A stretch of 64,000 nucleotides of DNA, from assembly GCF_015751765.1 (NCBI RefSeq), contig NZ_JADOTX010000001.1, positions 1,488,001 through 1,552,000 on the forward strand, given 5' to 3'. Below the pieces are notes generated by a model. That model was not told the DNA's origin and ran no database searches. It saw only the letters and a list, made by a program, of their open reading frames with translations. This DNA comes from Micromonospora ureilytica. Lineage in GTDB: Bacteria; Actinomycetota; Actinomycetes; Mycobacteriales; Micromonosporaceae. The translations under genes and the position numbers were made by a program. Shown here one piece after another: positions 25,317 through 34,500 of this stretch (position 1 is its first letter; every line of letters begins with the position of its first letter).

Positions 25317-25344
25317 GGCGGCGGCGCCGACGGGTGCCGCCGCC
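25317..25344 (+). terminator. Intra-operon hairpin (attenuator or mRNA stabiliser)
   Basis: A 12-bp GC stem with one G-U pair (25317-25328 with 25333-25344) and a 4-nt loop, 12 nt after the binding-protein stop and before the first permease gene. Such hairpins usually raise binding-protein output relative to the permeases. Confidence 0.65.
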
Positions 25345-25380
25345 TCGCCGGGACCTGGCCCCTCCAACCCGGAGATCCCA

Positions 25381-26334
25381 ATGTCAGCCGTTCTCACACC
25401 CCGTACCGACTCGCCCGAGACCCCCGCGGCGTCAGTGGATACGACGTCGGTCTTGTCGCGTTGGGCCAACGAACACCGCAAGTGGCTCTTCGCGGCACCC
25501 GCCATGGCGTTCGTCGCCGTGCTGATCATCTTTCCGGTGGCGTGGACCGGGTACCTGAGCCTGACCGACGCCGAGGGCTCGGTGCGCGCCGAGTCCGAGT
25601 TCATCGGCTTCCAGAACTACCTCGACGTGCTCACCGACACCGACAGATTCTGGCCGGCGGTCTGGCGCACGGTCCTCTTCACAGGCGTCGTGCTGCTCTT
25701 CGAGGTCGTCCTCGGCATGGCGATCGCCCTGCTGCTGTGGCGGCCCTTCCGCGGTGAGAAGTGGGTACGCGTCGCGATCCTCCTGCCACTGGTGGCCACC
25801 CCGGTGGCAGTCGGCATGATGTGGCGCCTGATCTTCGATCCCAACATCGGGATGGCGAACCAGCTGCTCGGCTGGATCGGAATCGGCCCGCAGCCCTGGC
25901 TGGCCGGGCAGCACTCGGCCCTGCCGACGACGATGTTCATCGACATCTGGCAGTGGACCCCGATGGTCGTGCTGATCCTGCTCGCGGGGCTCACCTCGCT
26001 CTCCGACGAGCCCCAGGAGGCCGCCCGGATCGACGGCGCCAGCAGCTGGCAGCGGTTCCGGCACGTCACCCTCCCGCTGCTGATGCCCACGGTGATCGTC
26101 GCCATCCTGCTGCGCGGCATCGACGCGCTGAAGACGTTCGACATCCTCTACGCCACAAAGGGTCGCGGCGGTGGGTCCTTCCACGAGGTCGAGACCCTCA
26201 ACGTGTACGCGTACGGCCTCAGCTTCGACTACAACGACTACGGCGTCTCGTCGACAGTCCTCATCATCTTCTTCCTGATCATCATCGGGGTGATGTGGGC
26301 CCTCACCTATCGCAAGAAGGGGCTGGGCCGATGA
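25381..26334 (+). CDS. Sugar ABC transporter permease (MalF/UgpA type)
   Basis: 317-residue inner-membrane permease with six predicted helices. It has an early membrane segment (FAAPAMAFVAVLIIFPVAWTGYLSL) and the EAA loop EAARIDGASSWQRFRHVTLPLLMP that contacts the ATPase. It pairs with the next gene by an ATGA overlap. No ATPase gene lies in this operon; actinobacterial CUT1 importers commonly share the multitask ATPase MsiK encoded elsewhere. Confidence 0.9.
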   Translation: MSAVLTPRTDSPETPAASVDTTSVLSRWANEHRKWLFAAPAMAFVAVLIIFPVAWTGYLSLTDAEGSVRAESEFIGFQNYLDVLTDTDRFWPAVWRTVLFTGVVLLFEVVLGMAIALLLWRPFRGEKWVRVAILLPLVATPVAVGMMWRLIFDPNIGMANQLLGWIGIGPQPWLAGQHSALPTTMFIDIWQWTPMVVLILLAGLTSLSDEPQEAARIDGASSWQRFRHVTLPLLMPTVIVAILLRGIDALKTFDILYATKGRGGGSFHEVETLNVYAYGLSFDYNDYGVSSTVLIIFFLIIIGVMWALTYRKKGLGR

Positions 26335-27146
26335 AGCCGAGCAAGCCGTACCGGGTGTTCCGCACCTCGGCTCTCGTCGTCGTGGTGTTCGCGCTGATGG
26401 CGCCGCTGCTCTGGATGATCGCCGCGTCCTTCAAGACCAACGTGGACATCTACGACACCGCCAAGGCGTTCGTCTTCTCGCCCAGCCTGAAGAACTACGA
26501 GACAGTTCTCCAGCAGGCGAACTACCTCGAGTTCATCGGCAACAGCCTCTGGGTGGCGTTCGCGGCCACCACGCTCTCGCTCCTGCTCGGGGTGCCCGCC
26601 GCGTACTCGATGAGCCGGTTCAGCATGAAGAAGTCCGCGCTCGTCGTGCTCATGGCCCGGGTGATCCCCGGCGTCTCGCTGTTGGTGCCCTGGTACTACG
26701 TCTTCTCGAACCTGAAGATGGTCGGCGGCTTCACAGTGCTGATCCTCAGCCACATGTTCGTGTCGCTGCCGCTGATCGTCTACATCATGATGGGCTACTT
26801 CGACGGGCTGCCGGCCGAGTTGGAAGAGGCCGCGCTCGTCGACGGGCTGACCCACATCGGCGCGTTCCGGCGGATCACCCTGCCGCTGTCGGTGCCCGGC
26901 GTCGCGACCGCCGGCATCCTCTCCTTCATCTTCTCCTGGAACAACTTCATGTTCGCCCTGGTGCTCTCCGGCTCGGACACGAAGACACTCCCCGTCGCGA
27001 TCTTCGACTTCGTCGGCTACGCCAGCATCGACTGGGGCGGCCTGATGGCCGCCGCGACAGTGGTCACCCTGCCGATCATGCTGATCGCCCTGTTCGTGCA
27101 GAAGTACGTCGTCTCCGGCCTCACCGCCGGTGCCACGAAGGGCTGA
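26331..27146 (+). CDS. Sugar ABC transporter permease (MalG/UgpE type)
   Basis: 271-residue second permease: FRTSALVVVVFALMAPLLWMIAASFKT at the start, EAALVDGLTHIGAFRRITLPLSVPG as EAA loop, and hydrophobic C-terminal helices. The ATG at 26331 overlaps the stop of the first permease (ATGA); the larger open frame to 25761 is a shadow of that gene. It forms the membrane channel with the MalF-type subunit. Confidence 0.9.
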   Translation: MKPSKPYRVFRTSALVVVVFALMAPLLWMIAASFKTNVDIYDTAKAFVFSPSLKNYETVLQQANYLEFIGNSLWVAFAATTLSLLLGVPAAYSMSRFSMKKSALVVLMARVIPGVSLLVPWYYVFSNLKMVGGFTVLILSHMFVSLPLIVYIMMGYFDGLPAELEEAALVDGLTHIGAFRRITLPLSVPGVATAGILSFIFSWNNFMFALVLSGSDTKTLPVAIFDFVGYASIDWGGLMAAATVVTLPIMLIALFVQKYVVSGLTAGATKG

Positions 27147-27153
27147 CCGGGTC

Positions 27154-28302
27154 ATGACGACTATCGCAACTGTGGAGACCTTCCTGGTCGCGCCCCGCTG
27201 GCTGTTCGTCCGGATCGAGACCGACTCTGGCATCGTCGGCTGGGGCGAGGCGACCTGCGAGGGGCAGTCCGAGACCGTGCGCACGGCCGTCCACCAGCTC
27301 AGCGAGCTGCTCATCGGGCGGGACCCGCTGCGCATCGAGGACCACTGGCAGGTGCTCACCAAGGGGTCCTTCTACCGGGGCGGTCCGATCCTGGCCAGCG
27401 CGGTGTCCGGCCTGGACCAGGCGCTCTGGGACATTGCCGGCAAGCACTACGGCGCCCCCGTGCACCAGCTCCTCGGCGGACCGGTCCGGGACCGGATCCG
27501 GGTCTACGGCTGGATCGGTGGTGACGAGCCCGCCGAGATCCGCGACCAGATCAGCGCCCGGATCGAGGCGGGCCTGACCGCTGTGAAGATGAACGCGTCC
27601 GGGCGGATGGGCGCGCTCGCCTCGGTCGCCGACCTCGACGCGGTGGTGCAGCGGGTGGCGGCAGCCCGCGAGGTCCTCGGCGACAACCGCGACGTCGCCG
27701 TCGACTTCCACGGCCGGTTCACCCTCGCCAACGTCCGGCGGGTCGCCCCACTGCTGGAGCCCTACCGGCCGTTCTTCCTGGAAGAGCCGGTGGTGCCGGA
27801 GAACTCGCACCTGATCGGTGAGGTCGTCCGCTGCACCACCACCCCCATCTCGACCGGGGAGCGGCTCTACAACCGGCAGGAGTTCCTGCCCGTGTTGCAG
27901 GCCGGCATCGCCGTGGCCCAACCGGACCTCGCGCACGCCGGCGGCATCACCGAGGTCCGCAAGATCGCCACGCTGGCCGAGGTGTACGACGTGCAACTCG
28001 CCCCGCACTGCCCGCTCGGGCCGATCGCCCTCGCCGCCTGCCTCCAGGTCGGCTTCGCCACGCCCAACTTCCTGATCCAGGAGCAGAGCATCGGCATCCA
28101 CTACAACCAGGGCGCCGAGGTGCTCGACTACTGCCTCGACCAGACCCCGCTCACGTTCGTCGACGGGTACGTGCAGCGGCTGACCGCTCCCGGTCTCGGC
28201 ATCGAGATCGACGAACACGCGGTACGGACCGCGGACAAGCGCGGGCACGCCTGGCGCAGCCCGACCTGGCGGCACCCCGACGGCTCCTACGCGGAGTGGT
28301 GA
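27154..28302 (+). CDS. dgoD: D-galactonate dehydratase-like enolase-superfamily enzyme
   Basis: 382 residues of the mandelate racemase/enolase superfamily with the galactonate dehydratase signature: AVDFHGRF (metal Asp and catalytic His), [10 protein letters not shown] and TGERLYNR (metal Glu ligands), [17 protein letters not shown], and the catalytic region [16 protein letters not shown] with EQSIGIHYN. It would dehydrate D-galactonate (or a close aldonate) to a 2-keto-3-deoxy acid using Mg2+. Its start lies 8 nt after the permease stop, so transport and catabolism are co-transcribed. No DgoK/DgoA kinase-aldolase is next to it. Confidence 0.85.
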   Translation: MTTIATVETFLVAPRWLFVRIETDSGIVGWGEATCEGQSETVRTAVHQLSELLIGRDPLRIEDHWQVLTKGSFYRGGPILASAVSGLDQALWDIAGKHYGAPVHQLLGGPVRDRIRVYGWIGGDEPAEIRDQISARIEAGLTAVKMNASGRMGALASVADLDAVVQRVAAAREVLGDNRDVAVDFHGRFTLANVRRVAPLLEPYRPFFLEEPVVPENSHLIGEVVRCTTTPISTGERLYNRQEFLPVLQAGIAVAQPDLAHAGGITEVRKIATLAEVYDVQLAPHCPLGPIALAACLQVGFATPNFLIQEQSIGIHYNQGAEVLDYCLDQTPLTFVDGYVQRLTAPGLGIEIDEHAVRTADKRGHAWRSPTWRHPDGSYAEW

Positions 28303-28333
28303 GACCCCGACCGGCAAGAACGAAAGGCATCCC

Positions 28334-29563
28334 GTGAAGATCGTCGCAGCGGACATCATCGTGTCCAGCCCCGACCGGAACTTCGTCACCCTCAAGATCA
28401 CCACCGATGAGGGCCTCACCGGTCTGGGCGACGCCACGCTCAACGGCCGCGAGCTCTCCGTCGCCTCGTACCTGCGCGACCACGTCGCCCCGCTGCTGAT
28501 GGGGCGGGACCCGCACCGGATCGAGGACACCTGGCAGTTCCTGTACCGATCGGCGTACTGGCGGCGTGGCCCGGTCACCATGGCCGCCATCGCCGCGGTG
28601 GACGTGGCGCTCTGGGACATCAAGGCCAAGGCCGCCGGCATGCCGCTGTACCAACTGCTGGGCGGCGCGTCCCGCACCGGCATCATGGCGTACGGGCACG
28701 CGTCGGGACGGGACATCCCCGAGCTGTTCGACTCGATCCGCCGCCACCTCGACGAGGGCTTCCGGTCGATCCGGGTGCAGACCTCGGTACCGGGGATCAA
28801 CGCGGTCTACGGCGTGGCCGCGCAGCCCAGCTCCACCGGCCAGCGCTACGACTACGAGCCCGCGCAGCGCACCCCGCTGCCCGCCGAGGAGGACTGGGAC
28901 ACCCGCGCGTACCTGCGCCACCTGCCGTCGGTCTTCGAGGCGGTGCGCGGCGAGTTCGGCCCGGAGCTGCCGCTGCTGCACGACGGTCACCACCGGATGA
29001 CCCCGATTCAGGCCGCCAAGCTCGGCAAGGCACTCGAACCGTACGACCTGTTCTGGCTGGAGGACTGCACCCCGGCCGAGAACCAGGAGGCGCTGCGGTT
29101 GGTCCGCCAGCACACCACCACCCCGCTGGCCATCGGTGAGGTCTTCAACACGGTCTGGGACTACCAGACCCTGATCCGGGAGCAGTTGATCGACTACGTC
29201 CGGTCCGCGGTCACCCACACCGGCGGCATCACCGCCATGCGCAAGCTGCTCGACTTCGCCGCCCAGTACCAGATCAAGTCCGGTATCCACGGCCCCACCG
29301 ACATCTCCCCGGTGGGTATGGCCGCCGCGCTGCACCTGGACCTGGCCATCCACAACTTCGGGATCCAGGAGTACATGAAGCACACCTCGCTGGCCAACGA
29401 GGTGTTCCGGCAGTCGTTCACCTTCACCGACGGCTACCTGCACCCGGGCGACCAGCCGGGGCTCGGGGTGGAGCTGGACGAGGAGGCGGCGGCCCGGTTC
29501 CCGTACGAGCCGGCGTACCTGCCGTTCAACCGGCTCAAGGACGGCACGGTCCATGACTGGTGA
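28334..29563 (+). CDS. Mannonate/gluconate dehydratase-like protein (ManD/RspA family)
   Basis: 409-residue enolase-superfamily enzyme of the ManD group: [17 protein letters not shown] (metal Asp and catalytic His), [28 protein letters not shown] and [17 protein letters not shown]. The group includes D-mannonate and D-gluconate dehydratases as well as low-activity members, so the exact substrate cannot be read. The GTG at 28334 has GAAAGG upstream. The two dehydratases in one operon suggest use of several sugar acids that converge on 2-keto-3-deoxygluconate or -galactonate. Confidence 0.85.
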   Translation: MKIVAADIIVSSPDRNFVTLKITTDEGLTGLGDATLNGRELSVASYLRDHVAPLLMGRDPHRIEDTWQFLYRSAYWRRGPVTMAAIAAVDVALWDIKAKAAGMPLYQLLGGASRTGIMAYGHASGRDIPELFDSIRRHLDEGFRSIRVQTSVPGINAVYGVAAQPSSTGQRYDYEPAQRTPLPAEEDWDTRAYLRHLPSVFEAVRGEFGPELPLLHDGHHRMTPIQAAKLGKALEPYDLFWLEDCTPAENQEALRLVRQHTTTPLAIGEVFNTVWDYQTLIREQLIDYVRSAVTHTGGITAMRKLLDFAAQYQIKSGIHGPTDISPVGMAAALHLDLAIHNFGIQEYMKHTSLANEVFRQSFTFTDGYLHPGDQPGLGVELDEEAAARFPYEPAYLPFNRLKDGTVHDW

Positions 29564-30122
29564 GCGACGCGGCGCCCGGCCGACCCGGCACGTCGTGGTG
29601 ATGGGCGTCTCCGGGGCCGGCAAGACCACTGTGGCGCGCGGGATCAGCGCGGCGAGCGGGCTGACCTTCGCCGAGGCGGACGAGTTCCACTCCCCGGAGA
29701 ACGTGGCGCGGATGCGCTCCGGCGTACCGCTGGACGACACCACCCGGTGGCCCTGGCTGCGGGACATCGCGGCGTGGATCGCCGAGCGTGGCGCGGAGGG
29801 CCGGTCCACGGTGCTGGCCTGTTCGGCATTGAAGCGGTCATACCGGGACGTGCTGCGCCAGGGCCCGCTCCGAGTGGACTTCGTGCACCTGGACGGGCCG
29901 GCGGAGGTCATCCGAGCCCGCTTGGCCCGGCGTCAGGGGCACTACATGCCGGCGAGTCTGCTGGAGTCGCAGCTCGCCACGCTGGAACCTGCCGCGCCGG
30001 ACGAGTCGGTGCTCGTACTCGATGTCTCGCTGGCCCCGGAGGCCCTCGTCGCGGCGGCCGTCAAGGGCCTCGGCCTGCCCGGCCCGGTGCCGGTGGGGGA
30101 GCACCAGGACGGCGCATCCTGA
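29553..30122 (+). CDS. gntK: Gluconokinase
   Basis: 189-residue P-loop kinase that phosphorylates D-gluconate to 6-phosphogluconate. It has Walker [37 protein letters not shown] (the substrate-site block of GntK), [48 protein letters not shown] and ATLEP. It overlaps the upstream dehydratase gene by 11 nt, so it is the last gene of the sugar-acid operon. This points to gluconate as one of the transported or derived compounds. Confidence 0.92.
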   Translation: MTGERRGARPTRHVVVMGVSGAGKTTVARGISAASGLTFAEADEFHSPENVARMRSGVPLDDTTRWPWLRDIAAWIAERGAEGRSTVLACSALKRSYRDVLRQGPLRVDFVHLDGPAEVIRARLARRQGHYMPASLLESQLATLEPAAPDESVLVLDVSLAPEALVAAAVKGLGLPGPVPVGEHQDGAS

Positions 30123-30180
30123 GCGGTCCCGTCGGCATCCTTCCCGTCACCTCGGACATCCGCGAGATCAGCCGAAAGTG

Positions 30181-30216
30181 GGAACCCCGGGAACTTTTCC
30201 GGCCCGGCCGGCGACC
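30181..30216 (+). promoter_or_regulatory. Candidate ECF-type promoter
   Basis: GGAAC occurs twice (30181-30185 and 30190-30194), the classical ECF -35 motif. From the second copy, a 17-nt spacer leads to CGACC (30212-30216), a plausible ECF -10. It lies about 50-85 nt before the ECF sigma factor gene, so autoregulation is likely but inferred. Confidence 0.45.
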
Positions 30217-30300
30217 ACCAGAGTGCGCGGCCGACCGGCGGCGTTCCGACGACGGCATCTCGGCATGAAGGAGCGCCCGTGGCACACAGGACGGTGGTCT

Positions 30301-30879
30301 GTGCGGAACGGCGTCGCTGACGACGACCAGGTGACCCGGTGGGCACGGGAGGCAGGCCAGGGTGACCGGCAGGCCGCCACGGCGTTCATCCGGGCACTAC
30401 AGGACCAGGTCTGGCGGTTCCTGTCGCACCTGGCCGGGCCGGGGGAGGCCGACGACCTGACCCAGGAGACGTTCCTGCGGGCGTTTCGCAACCTGCCTGG
30501 TTTCGCCGGCCGCTCGTCGGCCCGTACCTGGGTGTTCACGATCGCCCGGCGCGTTGCCGTTGATCATGTCCGGACGGCGGTGGCCCGGCCGAGGATGGCG
30601 TCGGTGCCGGACTGGCAGGCCGCGGCCGAGGCCGCCGGTGCGATCACGGTCGGCGCCGACGAGAGCGTGACCCTGCAGCAGTTGATCGCCGGCCTGACCC
30701 GGGAGCGCCGGGAGGCGTTCGTCGCCACCCAGGTGCTCGGCCTGTCCTACGCCGAGGCGGCGGAAATCTGCCAGTGCCCCGTCGGCACGATCCGTTCCCG
30801 GGTCGCCCGGGCACGCGAGGATCTCGTCGCCGCCTGGCAGGCCGACACCGATCCGAGCCACGAGCGACGAACCGGCTGA
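30301..30879 (+). CDS. ECF-type RNA polymerase sigma factor (SigC-like)
   Basis: About 192 residues with sigma region 2 (VWRFLSHLAGPGEADDLTQETFLRAFRNLPGF, ARTWVFTIARRVAVDHVR) and region 4 (EAFVATQVLGLSYAEAAEICQCPVGTIRSRVARARE). It directs RNA polymerase to a small set of promoters. The start is uncertain: GTG at 30301 has AGGACGG upstream, while the in-frame ATG at 30265 would add 12 residues but has no Shine-Dalgarno. The following gene is not a zinc-binding anti-sigma protein, so control may be transcriptional. Confidence 0.85.
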   Translation: MRNGVADDDQVTRWAREAGQGDRQAATAFIRALQDQVWRFLSHLAGPGEADDLTQETFLRAFRNLPGFAGRSSARTWVFTIARRVAVDHVRTAVARPRMASVPDWQAAAEAAGAITVGADESVTLQQLIAGLTRERREAFVATQVLGLSYAEAAEICQCPVGTIRSRVARAREDLVAAWQADTDPSHERRTG

Positions 30880-30962
30880 GGGTGACAGGAGGGCTGCGGG
30901 CGGCGCCCCGTGTGGTCACCCGGATGGGACGAGGCGTGCCGGCGCTTCCTAAGATCACGCCG

Positions 30963-31424
30963 GTGAACACCGAACCTCTCAACGTCGCCGGCGTAGCTGG
31001 CCCGATCGTCGTCACCACCAAGGCTGTCTGGGGCCACCCTGCCGTCACCGTCGGCGGAGTGCCGGCTCCCCGGACGGGCAAACGCTTCGCGTTGCCGACG
31101 GTGGACGGTGGTGTCGTCCAGGCCACGCTACGCAGCACCATCGCCGACCCGTACCCGACACTTGAGGTCAACGGTGTCAAGCACCGGACCGGGCCCGTCA
31201 CGCCGATCCTCCTGCGCATCCTGGCACTGCTGCCGTTCCTGCTGCTCACCGTCGGCGGCATCCTGGGCGGGCTGGTCGGGGCATTGGGCGTCGGGGCGAA
31301 CCTGACAATTGTCCGCACCCCGATGGCGACCCCCGTCAAGGCGCTCGCCATGGTCGGCGTCGCTATCGGCACGGTCATCGTCTGGCTCGTCGTCGCCGTC
31401 GCACTGAACGCGGCATTCAGCTAG
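30963..31424 (+). CDS. Hypothetical two-helix membrane protein
   Basis: About 153 residues. The N-terminal half is soluble and beta-rich (IVVTTKAVWGHPAVTVGGVPAP, RFALPTVDGGVVQATLRS); the C-terminal half has two membrane segments (LLRILALLPFLLLTVGGILGGLVGALGVGANL and ALAMVGVAIGTVIVWLVVAVALNAAF). It follows the sigma factor gene by under 90 nt. In-frame starts at 30882, 30912, 30924 and 30963 are possible; none has a convincing Shine-Dalgarno. No known domain recognised. A role as a membrane partner of the sigma factor is only a guess from position. Confidence 0.55.
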   Translation: MNTEPLNVAGVAGPIVVTTKAVWGHPAVTVGGVPAPRTGKRFALPTVDGGVVQATLRSTIADPYPTLEVNGVKHRTGPVTPILLRILALLPFLLLTVGGILGGLVGALGVGANLTIVRTPMATPVKALAMVGVAIGTVIVWLVVAVALNAAFS

Positions 31425-31450
31425 ACCCCGCAGCACGTCACCCCCCTACG

Positions 31451-31485
31451 GTCAGCACCACCGGTCGACGACCGGTGGTGCTGAC
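31451..31485. terminator. Bidirectional hairpin terminator
   Basis: Perfect 16-bp stem (31451-31466 with 31470-31485) and a GAC loop, between the convergent membrane-protein gene and the carboxylase gene (stop at 31509). Confidence 0.88.
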
Positions 31486-31508
31486 GTGGTGCGGGCGTGC
31501 CGGCCGCG

Positions 31509-34500
31509 CTAACCCAGCCGGGTCTCGATGGCCTCGATGATGCGCGGACGCAGCTCGGCGGCGCGGATGACGGCGTCCACCGAGCCGACCTCGACGGCGC
31601 GGTGGATGTTGTGCACCCGGTCGAACTCCGCGGCCACCTCACTGAGCTTCTCCGCGCGCACCGACGAGCGCAGCTCGTCGAGTTCCGCGGTCAGCGCGGC
31701 GCGTTCGGTGCCGGCCGAGGCGGCGGTGCGGGCCTCCAGGTCCCGCACCCGCGGGTCGGCCGCCGTACGGGCGTTGACGTCGGCGGAGAACACCACAGCG
31801 GCGGCGGGTGCGCCACCGAGCACCGAGGCGAACGAACCCTCCAACGCCAGCACCGTCATGTTCGGGTTCAGCGCCTTCGAGAACACCACGAACGCACCGC
31901 CGTGGTAGCGCGAGATCACACAGAAGACGATGGGTCCCCGGAAGTTCACGATCGCCCGGCCGATCTCGGCGCCGTACTCCAGTTGCAGCTTGCGCATCGA
32001 CTCCGGTGAGCCGTCGAAGCCGGACAGGTTCGCCAGCACGACGAGCGGCCGGTTGCCGCTGGCCGCGTTGATCGCCCGCGCGGCCTTCTTCGACGAGCGG
32101 GGGAACAGCGTGCCCGCCGTGTAGGTGTCCGGACCGTCGGTGGGCGGGAAGCCGTGCCGTGGCACCGACCGGGACTCGATGCCGAGCAGGCAGACCGGGA
32201 TGCCACCGAGGTGGACGTCCTGCACGACCGCGGTGTCCGCGTCCGCCATGCCGGCCCAGCGCTCCAGCACCTGGTGGTCCTGGTCGGAGAGAGCCCGCAT
32301 CACCGTACGGATGTCGAACGGCTTCTTGCGGTCCGGGTTGGTCTCGACGGAGAAGATCTCCCCGACGGTGGTGAAGGCGCTGTCCGCCACGTCGTGCGGG
32401 AAGGTGGAGATGTCGCGGTCGGCCGGGTCGGTGGTGACGGCCCGTCGGGGCGCGTCCTCGCCGGGCGCGACGTACGTGTGGTCGTAGTGCGCCATCACCA
32501 CGTCCCGTGCGGCCGTCAGGTTCGGCGCCCAGTACTGCGCCTGCCCGTTCGGCCCCATCACCCGGTCGTAGCCGCCGATGCCGAAGTTGTCCTCGGCCGA
32601 CACACCACCGGAGAAATCGAGGGACTGCTTGCCGGTGAGCACCATCGCCGAGTCGGGCGTCATCACCAGGATGCCCTTGGTGTGCATGAGCATCGTCGCC
32701 TCGGCGTTCCAGTACGGCTGCGCGCCGACGTTGATGCCCGCGACGACGATGTTGATCTCACCGCCGGCCTGGGTGAACTCGACGATCCGCTTGAGCGCCG
32801 CGGCCACCCAGTCCATGTTCTCCGTACCGGAGGTCATCGAGATCCGTGCCCCGGCGGACAGCGCCCACCACTCCAGCGGCACCTGCATCCGCTCGGCCAG
32901 GTCCAGTGCGGCGATCACGCGCCGGCACTCCGGCTCGGACAGGGCGCCCAGCGACTTCGTCGGGTCGCCGAGCAGCACCACCCGGGTGACACCCTGCGGG
33001 TAACGCTCCGTCGGGGTCGTGACCACCCCGGCCACGATGGCGGCGCTGTTGCGCCCCTTCGGCCGATCCACCGGCACCAACACGTGGGCGTCGTCGAGGT
33101 CGTGCTCGACGAAGTCACCGAGCCGACCGGTCAGCTCGTACGGGTACACGGTGTTGCGGCTGCTGGCCCGCAGGACCTTGAGCCGGTACTCGTCGAGCGG
33201 TTCGATCGGCTCGACCGGCGGTTCCCCGACGGCCAGCTCGGCCCCGCCCGCGGCGTCGAACGAGATCCGTACGGCGATCTTGGTCAGCTCGCCGGTGCGG
33301 CGGTCGCGCTGCCGCGCGATGAACAGGATCTCCTCCAGGCCGGCGCCCGCGGTCGTCGGGCGGACGCGCCCGGCGATCATCTCCATCTCCTCGCGGGTCA
33401 GCTCGCTCGGCGGCCACACGTAGACCACGATCCGGTTGGTGTTGAAGCGCGTCTTCGACGGCCGCCGCGACTGGGCGCGGCGGATCGAGTCGAGGCAGGT
33501 GGCGATGGCGTCCTCGGCCGTCGGCAGCGCGACCAGGCGGCCGTCCTGCTCGCGAAGCTCGGTCAGGTCACGCACCTGCGCGAACGCCACGAGGCGCTCG
33601 TCGGCCCGGTTCTCCCGCGCCACGCACTGGAAGAGGTAGACCTCCTCGTCCGACGACGGCAGCCGGGTCAGGTCGAACTTGTGCAGCCGCTCCAGCTGCA
33701 TCCGCTGCGCGATGTACGGGTGCAGCCCGCGGATCAGCCGGTCCTCGGTCAACTGGGCGCCGGACGGGCGGAAGGTGAAGTGGTGGTGCATCACCGACCC
33801 GCCGCGGCCCGCGACGGTGGTGGTCACCCGACGGACCTGGGACGGCAGCGGGTGCGCGGCGATGACCTCGGCCAGCGCGTCCGCCATCGCGTCGAAGTCC
33901 TCCGGCTGGTTCTCCCAGCCGAGGTAGATGTCGGCGTCCACGGAGTCCTCGCCGGTGGCCAGCTCGGCCAGCCCACGCAGGGCGCTGCCCAGCGCGTCGA
34001 AGCTCACCGCGGCGGAGACCACGCTCGAGTCGGCGCGCTCGGCGACCACGAACGTGCAGTCCGCGACCTGGCGGGTACGCACGCTGGTGAGCGCCCGGTT
34101 GCCGTAGTAGCGCCGGGTCAGCACCTCCAACATGACCGCGTTGTCGAGGTGGTCGCGGACGAGCCGCTGGCCGAGCAGCCGGACCAGAGGCTCGGTGCTG
34201 CGCACCATCTCGGCGATGCGCTCGGCGCGGTCCGCGGCGTCCGGGTGCGCGTCCAGGTGTCGCAGGTGCCCGCGGACCTCGGCGTAGACGCGGGCGCGGT
34301 TGCGGCGCAGCAGCGGCTGGGCGAACCAGGCGAACACCACGCCACGGGCAAGGTCCGCGACCACGGGGAAGCGCACCTGCGTCGCGGCGATCAGCCGCTC
34401 CAGCGCGAGGCCGGCCGGTTCGCGCAGCGTCTCGTCCGGCGGGGTCTCCTGCAGCCAGGCCCGCAGCAGCGTCGCGATGACCTGCGCGTCCGCGGTCGCG

